NCBI GenBank assembly: GCA_017165825.1
Contig: CM029378.1
Coordinates: 12,686,334-12,750,333 of the forward strand
From: Hepsetus odoe
Lineage: Eukaryota > Chordata > Actinopteri > Characiformes > Hepsetidae
DNA: 64,000 bases
Direction: 5' to 3'
Under the pieces are notes generated by a model. The model was not told the DNA's origin and made no database searches. It saw only the letters and a program-made list of their open reading frames with translations. Made by a program: the position numbers and the translations under genes. The stretch's first letter is position 1, and every line of letters starts with the position of its first letter. Shown piece by piece: positions 24,301 to 37,300 of the stretch.

Positions 24301-27300
24301 GCAATGAATTTCAGATTCCATTGGGGGGCAGTACAAGTATTTACAGAGACACAGTCTGTTTCCTACCTGCCCTCTACAAAATCTCCCAGGCAAAACATTG
24401 TTCCATCACCTCTCCTTACAACCCACCATGGAAACAGAAAGAGTGTCAACATGCATGGCGAATGGTTACAAATACCATATAGGCCACTAAATAGACTGAA
24501 TCAAATTGATTCTGGTTGTTACTGTAAACAATGGACATTTAATACAAACAGCATACTGATGATTAATAATAGGCAGAGGCTTTTGTTTTTCTAGAGATCT
24601 TATTAAATCTTTTCTTTTAATGTATAAGCAAGTGCTTCCCATACATGCATATTTGTATATTTTCCATATATGTAGAAATGGTCACTCTTCACATGTTGCT
24701 AAAAATGGACTCTTTCCTTTTAGTGAATGCCTCGTGTCTGTTTTTTAAATTTTTTTTTAAAGAGGAAAATCCTAATGACTTGTATTCTACCAGAGTATTG
24801 TCTTTCATGAGTTGCCCTTTCCACATGGAAAATAAGGAAATTCCTGAATCTTCTCAGCTGCGGTGCAAACTGTCAGGAGTAGACCTGTAGATGGAAAAAT
24901 AGCACATGCACACACTTTCCATTTAGTTTCTACATTAAAGAAGCACTCCAATCTATCCTTGCTGCAGTGTTTAAAATTACAGTTATAGAAATATATTTTC
25001 TTTTTTTTTGTGGAAAAAAAATACAGCTAATTACGTGTTCTTCTTTTCAGATGGATATTAGTCAGGTTAAATCCTAACCATTCAGTCTGCAGGCCTCTAA
25101 TGTTGTTGTTACATTAAGACTTAAGTATCTATTGTAAAAGTGATGTATCATTTATGTAGCAATGACAATCATGACTTTAAGTGAGAGTCTATATCCAGGT
25201 CTAGAATTCATTGAAACTCCTGGAAACAGTGAGCTTGAACTTGCCTTGCTTTTCTCTCAGCGCTGGCAGTATGGCAGCAGCAGAGCTTGAAAGAGCCAGG
25301 AGTATCGCTCAGAGTGCCAGGGAAGGGTGACCTAAGTGAGAAATAGAGAGCAAGACGCATAACAGCGGCTGCTGACGGGCTTCTGGGATTCCCAGCAGTG
25401 TAAACCTCTCTTATGAGTTTTTACTGGACATGGTTCAGTTGGAAGTGGGGTTTTATGATGACCATTAATCATGCCCACACATAAAATTCAGCATATTGCG
25501 CTTTTGCATCTTAGTTCCATGACATGACATTTAGGGCTAATTTGATGGGCGAATGTTTTCACTTATGCTCCACCACAAATGCAGCCTGGTTCAAGTGCCC
25601 AAATTGCCCAGTCATGATGGACAAGCTCGCAAAGCCACAGCAAGCATCCTGCAGAGTGAAGAGTTGTGCCAGGAGACTGAAATCCTGCTCACGCAATGAA
25701 TTCCATACAGACATATTCTTCTGTGATAAACCTCCTTCAAAACCTAATCTTTATTGCCGTTTGTATAACTGGTGGAGCATTGCTTTTCATAAAGTGTGAG
25801 TGAAAGGTGGACTAATGTGGTGTGTCGACTGTGTCTGTTCACATTGTTCATTTATTAAGTGAACCCAGTAACTACCTTCTTACAAGATGCCAGGGTCATT
25901 TCCCCCAAATCCTAAAAAGATACTTAATTGCAGAATTATTTCTCTTGGCTTGCTAAAAGCTCTGAAATCAGGAAGTCTTTCCAAAAAATTCAGCTGGTCC
26001 CCCTGGAGTCCGTTTATAGCTTTGTTTGGTGAATGTGTATTCTCTCATGAGGTAATAGAAGGCATTAGTCTTGGCAGTGAAAGCTATGGAAAACAGATAT
26101 CAGCAAGCGTTAAGACTTTCCACACTTCAATGATCTGTTCAGGGTTCTAATCTGTTACGTAAACTTCCCATGAAACTTCATCAAAATGGGCACCCAGAGA
26201 TAAAGTTTGTGATCAATTTGTAGCTGGTATCTTTTTTTTTGATAGAAAATAAAACACATTAAGAAACATCAAGGGCAAAAGCACATGATCTGTTAAAACC
26301 TCTTAAAGCAATTTATTGAAAAGGTGTCCACAAGAGAGTATATTGGATAAAGCAGCATTTTCCCTTTGACAGTTCATTTTAAAATTGTTTTTAGCATCAA
26401 AAGATTTGCGTATATTTGGATTAAAAGATGGAATTTAGCATTTCATAATAGAATAATAAAATCCTTTCCTGCGTTCATACTTTTTAAACGTTATTTAACT
26501 GAGAGTCTAACATTAGAGGTCTACTCAAAACTAATAAAAATAAAGATGCCAAGAATTTTGTATTTACTTTTGGTTCCTTTTTCAAGCCTGATTATTTAGT
26601 GAAGCAAACAGGTTATTCTATGTCAGTGCTCAAACAAATGTTTAATGAGTGTAATAATTCATTTGAAAATGATATGAGTACAAATTAACTTGTCCAGATG
26701 CTGGCCCTGGACCTATGTGGCTTAAATTATGTAATAGTTGGAAAATGTGATGCATTATAAAGGCCATGTTCTTATTATAATTTGTGTAAATTTTTTATAT
26801 AGAGTATATAAAGCTGTTATGCACAATGAGAAGCTAAGGGACAGATTTAATGGAACAGCTTTGCTATAATGATAAACTCAGTTTAATCATAGAATTAAAG
26901 ACCAGCTTATCGAAAGAGAACCTTAGTTTCACATCTGCTAAATCCATTCATTTTCTATATTTTCCAAAGTGGAAGAATATCTCAATGTCATACCATATTT
27001 TTATTATGCAAGGAAAAAATAACGAATTCCAGGTTCCCATGTGAATTACCTTTTCATAATGATTGATGAACTCCTGCACTGCTGTGAACTAATATTTCAT
27101 CAAGTGTTTTGAATACAGTGGAACAAAGAACCATAGTAACAAAGCAGTGGACACATGGCAGAAATCAGCTAATGAATGCCGTTCAAAACCTGAACCCATA
27201 ACTTTTCAGTATTCCGGCACTAATGTTCTTCAATCTGGGATAGGCAAGAAAGATGAAGAGCAAGAATGAAGGAGGCCTGTGTTAACAGATGGTACTGGAA

Positions 27301-29194
27301 AATGAATGTAGGTTTAGACCACAGTGTCAGCACATTCTTTCTAGCAGGCCATATTTTTACAACACCACCCATCCTTGTTTCCTTGGTAGAGTCACAGACA
27401 CCTTGGACAACAGCCTCCTTCTGATGTACCCTGTGACTGAGTTACATCCGTTAAATTTGCACTGTGACCTTAGAATAACTGTTGGTTAAATTTGGATTTG
27501 CTAATGGTAAAAAACCTGGTCCAAATTAGACAAGAGGCTTCATGACCATTGAACTTTAAACATTGCCCTTTTTCATTTCTCCTCATCATCTGCCATGCAC
27601 TATACATTTTTAATAATAAATAAGAGTTCTTTGAAGTGATGCTATATAAGGACCTCTCTTGTTTCCCCAAATAACATTAATTGGTTCTTTAAAGAACCAC
27701 TTTTGTAAAAGAGCTGTGCAAGTGTGAAGAAGTTTAAGAACTTCAGGTTGAAAATGAACAAAATATACATTTAAAATTTCCTATCGAATAATCCTGCGTC
27801 TGCGACTCTGAGTTCTGTCATGTTACCTTCAGCAAACTGAATGTTCTTCTCCAGTCGTCTCCTTCATCTTACATTATTTCTTTGCATGAAAATGATGTTT
27901 GGTTAAAGCCGCTAATTTTCCTAAAAGCATTTTTTTTGCATTTTGCAGGAAACTATCCTTGATGTCAAGGAGGAAACCTAAACAATATATGTCTAGCATT
28001 AAGGCAGCTCGAGGCATGTTGGTTAAAAATATTTTATTACAGTTCATAAAATCCTAGGGTTAGGATTCATAAAACTATTTTGCCTTTTCCCCTCACTCTT
28101 GGTTATGATTAGTACCTTTAGTGTGGGGATGTGGTCTGTGCCCCAGCCTCACCCTGCCATTAGCTTTCACTGCTGGAACTACTAGACAATAACAGAAGGG
28201 TCACTTTCACCACAGGTGCCAGCTCTGCTGCTCTCTCATGTCCTCAGTAAGCAATAGTGGAAAGCAAATGTGTGTTTAACTGTAAAATACAGGCTGTGCT
28301 TGGCAAATGAATGGTTAAAGTGAACATGTGATATCAGATTCATAGACTGGGGTTCTTGAAAGAATGCTCAAACACTGAAGTTTCTAATATTCTTATTTTA
28401 ATATTAGCAGTTCTCTGTCAAGAGAAGTTAGTTAATAGATAGATAGAGGTTAGGTGGTGCTTCCAGAAGTATCCATGGATTATATAAATCCTGTTTATTA
28501 TCTGTTAGCGTTTGCTTGTACCTTGTGACGTCTCACAAGAGAAAATAAAATGATGGCCTTTGAGCTCTCTGAGGCTGTCTTATGTTCTCACAATATCATG
28601 TGCTTCTCAGTTGGTTATCCACAATTAATTGCCATTATTCAAAACACAGCCATGCAAGTCAAAGACTACCCACATTGCACTACTCAAACAGGAAATCTGA
28701 ACAGAGAAGTTTTAAATCAAAGCTCAGATGTTGTTTCCTGTTTCTCCTATTTGCCCAGAGCCATGAAATGATAATTTGATATGCTTTATGAATGGATTGT
28801 CATTTGATTAATCCCAGATAACCAGTATTTTTCTGTTTTTGGACAGAGCAGATCCTGTATTTAGTCCAAAGGAGGAAGCAATCAGAGATGAAAACTTGCC
28901 GTTTGAAAGGATGTGCAGATAAATGTGACTAATGCATGTGGTTCTCAACAGTAGTTAAAAAGAGCCATATGTCCCTCTTTTTCCTGGAGCCAAGTGAGAG
29001 CAAATTTAATTGAGCTGAGCATGATGACTTTTATGTGCAGGCTAGCATATTGGCCTTGAAAAACAATATATATCTCATTAGGCAGTTACTGAAATCAGAA
29101 CCTCTATTTTCTTAGACTCATCTGTAGAGCCTGAGAAAAAAAAAAAATTGAATTACATGCCCTGCAATTTACTGCTCCCTCAAGCATCGCTGTA
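21366..29194. other. Intergenic stretch, no gene recognised
   Basis: About 7.8 kb of mostly AT-rich single-copy-looking DNA between psme4 and the first transposon relic. The open frames are short and translate to nothing familiar. It could hold distal regulatory elements for either neighbour, but nothing in the sequence alone proves that. Confidence 0.6.
22362..22404 (+). repeat. Short tandem repeat, 13-base unit, about three copies
   Basis: TTCATCTGACCTC is followed by TTCATCTGACCCC and TTCATCTGATCCA, then the pattern is lost. Too short to be more than local slippage. Confidence 0.7.
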
Positions 29195-29580
29195 TACAGT
29201 CAACCCATGGCAAAAATATGGAGCCCCATTTGCTGCTGTAACGGTCCCTGGGAAGGCTTTCCACTAGGTTTTGGATCCTGATCATAGCTGCAAGGATTAG
29301 CTTCTGTTTAGCTACAACAGTAAGTCAGATTGGGTATTGATGTTGGATGCCAGGGCCTGGTCTGTGGTAGGCATTTCAGTGTGTCTCAAAGATGTTGGAT
29401 GGGGTTGTTGTCAGGGCTCTAATCAGAGAAAGCAGGTTCTGCTGCACCAAACCAAGCTATTTTTTAATGGAACTCAGTTTGTGAAGTGGTTCATTGTTAT
29501 ACTGGAACATGGACGTTTCTTCCTCAAACTACAAGTAACACAATTTGGAAAGCATACAAGATTGTAATCTAAAACCCAGC
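29195..29580 (-). pseudogene. Decayed Tc1-like transposase (C-terminal part)
   Basis: Read on the minus strand, the segment from about 29440 to 29230 gives a broken version of the Tc1/mariner catalytic end: PDNNPIQHL in place of SPDLNPIEHL, then RPWHPTSIPNLT, and near the end a VESLPR-like block in another frame. Several frameshifts and stops are present. The plus-strand text continues to resemble this family (CATTGTTATACTGGAACATG, TTCCTCAAACT) to about 29580. No terminal repeats were identified. Confidence 0.7.
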
Positions 29581-30569
29581 ACTGGAATCCCAATTCACAA
29601 AGCTCCCAATGAACAGTTCTATAAAAATACATATAAAAGATTATACTTTAAAAAACTTTTTTTTTCCATACTCACATCTTCAAAGAAACTGATTAAAGAA
29701 TCCTTTGTGGACTTCCAGTTTGACAGAGAGTCCCTGATATTTAAGATGGTGGAGGAGGCCAAAGTGTTCCTTGATCAATTGCTGACAACTTAAGCATCAG
29801 GACCGCTTACTGCTAACTTGCCCAACAGGCTCTCATCCAGGTCTGAACGATGGAATAGCATCGATGTGGTTTCAATGCCTTGATCCGGGATTTGATTTGT
29901 TGGATAGCCTGTTGTTTTTCTCCTAAAAGTAAGCAATGTCACACTTTTTCTTTGAATGCTTCTAGACTGTAAGGAAAGCTGCATTTAAAATCTCTTGTTC
30001 TGGGTGTTCTTATCTAAACTGGGACCTGGTTGGGAACCTCTTAAAGAAGATATTTGAGAAGATGGAATATTGAAAGGAGTTTATAGTCAAATATAATTTA
30101 CCTTTACATAATTTACATAGCTAATTTACATTTAGATTTCTTATTTTTATTATTTATTATTTTTCTGCCATTTAATGTCAATCAAGAATAGTTCTCAATG
30201 GTAAATACAACAAAATGGTTTGGTATCAGAAGATCATCCGTCCAAGATTGGAAGGCTGAATGGTTAAAAGAGCAAGACTTCTGGCTCATTTAAAAAGATT
30301 TAATTTGATAACGGAACACTTACCTAGATCATCTGGCTTAAATTGTCAACATTTGAAAAAGAAAAAGCATTGCATCTGCTCACCAATTAAAATGCAGATC
30401 CCATTTAATATCCCAAATAGTAGACCCCACTGTAATTTAAGATGCATTTACAAGTACTATACAGATCTATATACTTTGGAAGTTCCTGAAAATTAAGAAA
30501 TGTGAAAGACTTTCACATTTTGCATTTCACTAAACATACCGATGGTTACTAGAGAATAAAAGGAAGATA

Positions 30570-30715
30570 TAGACAAACCAGGTGGTGCTAGAGGCTATAC
30601 CAGCTCTAACAGTGTGAAAGGCAGGGAAACAGCCTGGACAAGTCATAAGTCCATTGCAGGGAACACATAGACATACACATGGCCACACACACACACATCT
30701 AGGTGGCAATATAGC
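30570..30715 (+). repeat. Old interspersed repeat (AGTCCATTGCAGGG type)
   Basis: The order of blocks GCCTGGACAAGTCATAAGTC, CATTGCAGGGAACACATAGA, a CACACACA run and ATCTAGGTGGCAATATAG follows a repeat widespread in fish (consensus-like: CCTGGACAGGTC..CATCGCAGGGCACAC..CCTAGGGGCAATTTAG). The copy is worn and incomplete. Confidence 0.6.
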
Positions 30716-31805
30716 CACATATACATATTTCTTCTAGAAATGATTGATTCTGTCATGGCAATGCAGACTGCAAAATGGTCCTGGTTTCACAGTTGAATTA
30801 AAAAAAAAAAAATTCAGATAAACTATCCCCTTTATTCAGACTATTTGAACATTCCTTTATTCAATCAGAGTTTTAAACTAGCCTTAGAAAAGCATTTATT
30901 ACCCTTTTGAAATCAGGCAAAATGAATGCAGTTCATATAGACTTGATTCCTTACTATATGTGAATACTACAATATTTCCTCAAGAAAAGAAACATTAATA
31001 CAGATTATTAATACAGCCCAATATGCCAGTCTTTTCCCAGGTGCTGAAACGATTATATATTTTCCAAATGGCAGAAGAGGGATATTATTAATTGCAATGT
31101 CCTTTTATATACATAGCACCTTTGCTATATTCACTGATCTGTCAGAATTCAGTATTCCAAAGTCTGACCTTTTCCGCAACTTCCGGAACAAAGTGCAACA
31201 CTTTATTCAGGCACACAAAAAAACATTCCATTGTTTGCCAGTAAATACAGCACTGGACACTAAGAAGGTGTCACAGAATAAGATAAAAACAAAATGGGAG
31301 TAGGAACAAGTCACAGAGGTGCCAAACATTATCTAGTAAAATGCATTAGCCAGGATGAACAGAACAAATACATCTGCTTGCCTAGCCTTATTCAGTTAAC
31401 TGTTCAGTTCAACTCTCCATAGAATCTATTACAGTAACGCTAAATGATCCAAAATATACAGTGATGTCGATGAAACTTGTGTTAAATGTCATAAGGATAA
31501 GACAGATCTAATTCTAATGTTTTGGGCCTGTTTTTAACTGGCAGATTTCTGAACATCAGCCCTCTTTTTGGTGTCACCAGACACCAAATTGCTTGTCTGC
31601 TTAGTAATTAAGACTCACTAACCTATTTTTGGTGAACTACTTGTGCTGAGTGTTCTGTTTTATTCATTAATGACACTTGGAGAGTGAATGTCTCCAGCCA
31701 GCCTTTCATTCTTCAATTGCAGTGCCAACCCACTGAGGCACTGCCAGGAATGGTACAGCAATAATTACAAATTCAGACCCAGGACATTTGGACTTGCCTT
31801 TTGAT

Positions 31806-31830
31806 GTGTGTGTGTGCATGTGTGTGTTTG

Positions 31831-31900
<70 letters not shown>
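31806..31900. repeat. (TG)n microsatellite
   Basis: About 95 bases of TG with a few interruptions, followed by an A/G-rich run. The open frames across it are simple poly-HT translations and not genes. Confidence 0.95.
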
Positions 31901-31902
<2 letters not shown>

Positions 31903-34093
31903 AATGAGAAAAAGAGAGGTAGATGCAGAGAGAGAGTGAGAGCAAGAGAAAGATGGTTGTAGTGTTGTAATGCCGCCCCCTGGATATAGGACCAAATCAG
32001 CTCAAAGAGCTTGCAGACTTAACAAGATGGATTCACAACTGTTTCACTGTTCACTGTTTGTCATTATTTAGTAGGCATGCTATGGAGTTATTACATACCA
32101 TTTTTATTTCTACCATTTACCATTATCCAAACTTTCCCTCTATGATTCCTGCTACTTCTTCCACTTTCCTAAGATTTCTAAATGCTTACTGAATGCAAAT
32201 AAAAATAGAAAATGAAAAAACCCAGACCTTGAAATTATGTATAGCGTTACTCTAGAAATTAATTGTGTGAGCAGCCAAGTCAAACATTTCCAGTGAGACT
32301 AGACAGTTCCAGAGTTACTGACAGCCTAATTTAGAGCTTTCATGGGACTTCTTCTTAAACCCGAACAATTTCACTTGTCCTAATATTTCACCAGACAATA
32401 GCGCTGGAAACAAATGACTGTTCCACTGTTTCCATATCTTATGCTTTATTAGCAGCTGCTGTGTTGATTAGTGATGTGTGAACAGATGTTTGCTGCTACT
32501 GCAGTGCTAGATGGATCTTCTGCAGGATGTTAGTGAAGGTTCATTGGCATGAATTAAGCATGAAGAAAATTCATGGAGTAGGGCAGCATTTCAATAAGCT
32601 GAAGAGAGAGAGTGCTCAGTGTTGGAGTGAGTGAGAAGGATTAGATCAGCCCCAGGTCCTTGCAAAATGTCCCTGCATTCATGTCGCTACTTGCTCCATT
32701 GTAATTTTTCTCAAAAGGGCTTTCAATATCCCCTGTCAGCCTCATTAGTGACATTCACCACCCATCAAACCTTTAGAACTGTAGCAATCTCTAATGCGTA
32801 GCAAAGACAGATGAGCAGTGCTGTAATGTTTGTGATATGTTATCCTAATGTCAGATCCAGGGCGATGCTGTGCTCAAGTGAGCCAAAATGGAAAACACCT
32901 GCAGCATTCTCAGGCCATTCTCTGTCTGCTAGAAAAAAACCATCTGGTTTCATCTGAACCCAAAGCAGATGGAGGATCATTCTTAATGCCCTGTCCATCT
33001 TTCTTGCATTGGCTCATCTCCTCCATCTACATCTACTTTTTTTTCTTCGTTTTTCAAGTATAATACATAACACTTCTTTCCCACTCATGATGAGGACCCC
33101 AAAAGAAAAAAAAGTCTAGTCTGGAGTGGATTCTTCCACAGCAGGAGTGGTGATTGATAGAGATGTAGCTGTTTTCATCTTAAAATGTTGGACAAAACAA
33201 ACAGCTATAAATCTAGCCGTGTGCATGTGGGAAGACAGTGGCTCAGGAGAAACCAGGAAAAAAACTCAGTGAAAACTTTATGGCAGCAACAACATTAATG
33301 GCTTTGGATGGCTTCAGCGACTCTGTGGAATTGGGCTCGAAGGCGCTGACGCCAGCAAATGGTGATTTCATTCATCTCTCATGATAGATCTGATCCCTCT
33401 TGAAGTAATACATTTCACCCGCAGCTCAGTTTGGCATACCAGACAGCTTACACATGCACAGTCATGTAGCTTATTTACCATATGGCTGTGATATCCCAAC
33501 AATTATTTACTGATTTTGTATCCAATGAAAACTAGCTCAGGGCCAGTGTCCTTTTCTCACTGAAGAACATGGACAGACTGTCTTTGTTCTGTGCCATTAG
33601 TGTGTCAGACCACAAACTGCAAAAAGAAGAAAACGAAACTTTTTTCTACACACCATTTACCTCTGGGTATGTATTTAAACTTCTCTTTAACCTTTGATAG
33701 AGCCTCCTACAGCTCCCCACACAACAGAGTGTACCTCAAACAGCCACGCACATTTGCAAGGAAACAATGTTGTCCGCAATGTTTTCTGCTAAGATATCCA
33801 GTCATTTGCAAAAATAAATATTGTTTAAAAAGGAAAATAATGATAATTTATACACATTCTGAGTGCATCTTAGACACTACTGTGAAGCCACAGTTTGATT
33901 TACCAGTGTACAAATAATGAAAATGTCAAATTAATATTCAAGATAGGTGAAAGGAACCTTTTTATTACCTTTTTATTTATTTATACGTTTTCTTAACATT
34001 TATTTCTGACTGGGAAACAGAGATCAAGAACCAATACTTCTGGGTATAATTTACTTCAGCAGGGATGCCCATCTGCAGTTATGCAGGGCTCGT

Positions 34094-34305
34094 TACATTC
34101 ACAACATTTAGCAGATGATGGTCAAAATCGTCCTAATAATCCAAAGCGACTTCCAGTTCCTGATTATGGGGATAGTCCCGCTGGAGCAACTTGTGGTAAA
34201 GGGTTTTGCTCAGAAACCCAATGGTGGTAGTCCTGGAGGTGGGATTGGAACCCGCAACCTCTTGATCCATAGGCAAGTATCCTACCACTAAACCACCCCT
34301 GCACA
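34094..34305 (-). mobile_element. tRNA-derived SINE
   Basis: Read on the minus strand from about 34305 there is a tRNA-like head (GGGGTGGTTTAGTGGTAGGA as A-box region, GCGGGTTCCAATCCC as B-box region). It is followed by a GAGCAAAACCCTT block and a 3' part AAGTCGCTTTGGATTA and CTGCTAAATG that is typical of fish SINEs with a LINE-like tail. It differs from the family at 9319 and 45192 in its tail. Confidence 0.8.
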
Positions 34306-37300
34306 GCTTGGAGATTTCCCTCCTCATGTAGACCTTGTTCAGCTCACTTGATAATTGCTAGTTTAAGTTGCATTCAAGGATTGTCCTAGCACTTGTGATG
34401 CAAATGTATGAGAGGAAAATACTTTAGGCCAAGTTTTGGAGGAAATGTTGGCCTGCTCTTCCGTCTGTTCTCGGTAGTCCCTCTGCTTCCTCAGGAGAGC
34501 TCTCTTTTAATGATCTATCCCATCAAAGTCTGGCTGACTCCAGCTGTGTGGAAATGCTCTGGAATGAATAAGAGCTTTCGTGATTACTTCATAAATCCTC
34601 GTCCAGCACAACAAGTAAACAACAGAGTTACAATGATTTTAACCAAAGCTCCTGGAATAGAACAGGGCCCTGTGAGTCTTTCATCAAATGTCATTCTTTT
34701 GTGGAAGAGATAATCAAATCAAATCCCAAAAATAACACCCTTAGAAAGATATATTTTTCCTACCAGTTCAGGCTTCTCCTTCCAACTAAATAGATCATTC
34801 TCCTTTTCTAAAACAGGACTATTGTGACTACTGATTTGCATACAATATTTATACATTCTGTTACAGTTAAATTGTCAAGCCAGATGTCTGTTTCTAAATG
34901 TTGGAATATGCTTAGGCATATTCAGTATAAATTCCACACCGTTTTTTTATTTCCTTGAAAAAGGTTAAAAAGTTACATGCAGCTCTTAGCAAGGCCAGAC
35001 TCCCTATAAATCATCGTTCCTCTCAAATAACACCCAAATCATCTTCATGACTAGGTTTCAGGATACTGTAACTAATTACATAAGGAAAAAAGTTTCCAAT
35101 TTATGTGAACGCTTTTTCAACTACATCTCATCATCTACATGTCTCATTACAATTATCAGGGCATGTCAATGAATCATAGTAAAGAAGCAGAGGAATGTGG
35201 TCGGGGACTACCATTGTGTGTCAGATGTGTCTTTGTGGTTCATGTTCTGAAAGGAGCCCTGTTCATCTAGGAGCTGGGACATGAGGCATGTTAAAGCAAT
35301 CAAACTCTGGAACTGGCTTGGCTTGGGGGAGAAGAGGTGGACTTCAGAATAGAAAAGGAGAATTCTTTCTCTCTCTGAAAGCTTCTCCTGAGTCACAGGA
35401 TTAAGGGCAGAAAAGCAGACTCTGCATTTGCATCCACAAGGCTCATGTCTGGCAGCTGCAACAGTGTCACTAGCCACATCTTACAGAGTAAAATAAATAC
35501 TCATCTCATGAAAAGACATAAAACTGGTCTCTTTATGATTTTGGAGCTGCCAATGGTCTCAGGAGGCCTTCGAACTTAGTTTCCCAGAATAATATACAAA
35601 AATTGTATTTTTTGCAAACCACCAATTGCAACATGGTTCTAGTATCAGTTAAAGTGGTGGTTCTTAACCTTCCAAATCCCCTTACATGTTTAAAAGCCCC
35701 TTAAGGTGGCTTCCATATACTTTGTTCACTTGTTTTACACTCATACTTTTCAACAATATAAAATTGGTTTCAGATAAATGTAAAAAAATAAATCCTGTTC
35801 TTCATAAACCTAATAGATTTCAAATAATGATTTTTGATGTATTCGGAACAGAGCTGTAGATGATTTGGACAGTGTTGGTACTGCATAAATATTTTCCAAA
35901 AGATTTTTTAATGAACCATGCCCAGCCAAATTTTTATCATAGACATTAACCATGTTCCCATAAAGAAAAAAAAAATATAATTGTTTATATACTTTTTTCC
36001 ATTAAATTGTGTTTTATAAATAATTCTAAAGACATGTGTTCATAACTAGCTGCATGAACTTGATAAAACAAGACAATAAATTTTTATCAAATGTAAATAG
36101 AATCCAAAAACTTTACTGATAAAAGGATATTGCACAAATTTCTTTAAAGATGCACGAAGATCTGACTGCAATTTTATTTAAACAATGCTACTAGAGTTTT
36201 ATCTACTGAAACAGTGCTGTGTAGTTTGAATGTGGAAAGTGTGTTTCCATTTACATGGCCAGAGTGAAATAAAGAGCCCCCTGGCATTAGACTGCAATGA
36301 GGTAGGGCTTCTTGAAAAGTCATTATGAGCTTGATGCATGCTGATCAGAGGGAGATTAGGGCTGAAATACCTGCAGCTTCCTTGAATGTACATGTTAAAC
36401 AATATGGATGTAGTCTAAGTCAAATGGACTCTTGTCCAACATAAAATTCTTTAGACCCAAACATACCACAAGCTGAGGCTTTTCAGTGGAGAGTGATGCT
36501 GTTGCTCAGTGACAGGGCTTCTAAGCATCTTTGTTTGCAGAAGAAAGAGAGATCTCTCATGTTGTTTATAGAGGAAACATACAATTCTATATGAAGAATT
36601 TCCTTTTCAAGAAAACAAAGTGTCTATTTTCTGCCACAGACCTGAGTCTAACCTCACCAGCAGTCATACATGCTCCATTTATCTGTGCCAGTGGGTTACA
36701 CAAATACTATATGACACTTTAAAAGCATACTTGACAGAGAGATGTTGAAGGATATGGAATGTGTTTCATAGCTCTTGGGTCAAAGGTGATAGCTCTTCAT
36801 GAGGTAATATTACAGGAATTTATTTTAAAAACCTTATACTTTCTCTTAAAGTTTAGGTAGCTACCATTTACGAACATTTAACCTACATTTATCCAATGAA
36901 TGCAGAGTTTTGATTTTCTTTTTTGCCACTTATTCCTGGCAAGAGGTCTGGTCATCAAAGCACTGCTTTTCTAATACTTTTCCTGAAAGTGCGCTTGTGT
37001 CTCTTTTTCACTTTTTGTGACAAAATTCTTGAACATTATAAGTTGTTAAAAAGTTGTTTTGGCTCTATTTATGCCCAGGAGGAAATCAATGTGAAATAAA
37101 AATGTAATGCCAAACAAAACTAGCTTAATATTTTATTAGCCATAACCCATTAATTAAAATGTTTTTTATTATTATTTTTTATTTCAGCATAACCATCTTT
37201 CCCAAAATAGGGATCATGGTTTTTAAAGGGTTAAAGAATCATTAATAAGCATTTATGATGATCGTATTTGATGATCATTACACCAGAACAATGTGCTCAT

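Larger units (their letters stand above)
29581..34093. other. Intergenic stretch, no gene recognised
   Basis: AT-rich DNA of about 4.5 kb. It includes one old repeat (30570-30715) and a long TG microsatellite (31806-31900). No exon series, RNA gene or promoter could be supported. Confidence 0.6.

Noticed and set aside
31706..31995. Open frames rich in His-Thr
   Set aside because: They are translations of the TG/CA microsatellite.
34240..34305. Possible tRNA gene
   Set aside because: A- and B-box-like words are present, but the cloverleaf is imperfect and the sequence runs on into a SINE body and tail.
34133..34327. Minus-strand open frame of 64 codons (GGLVVGYLPMDQEVAGSNP)
   Set aside because: It is a translation of a tRNA-derived SINE.
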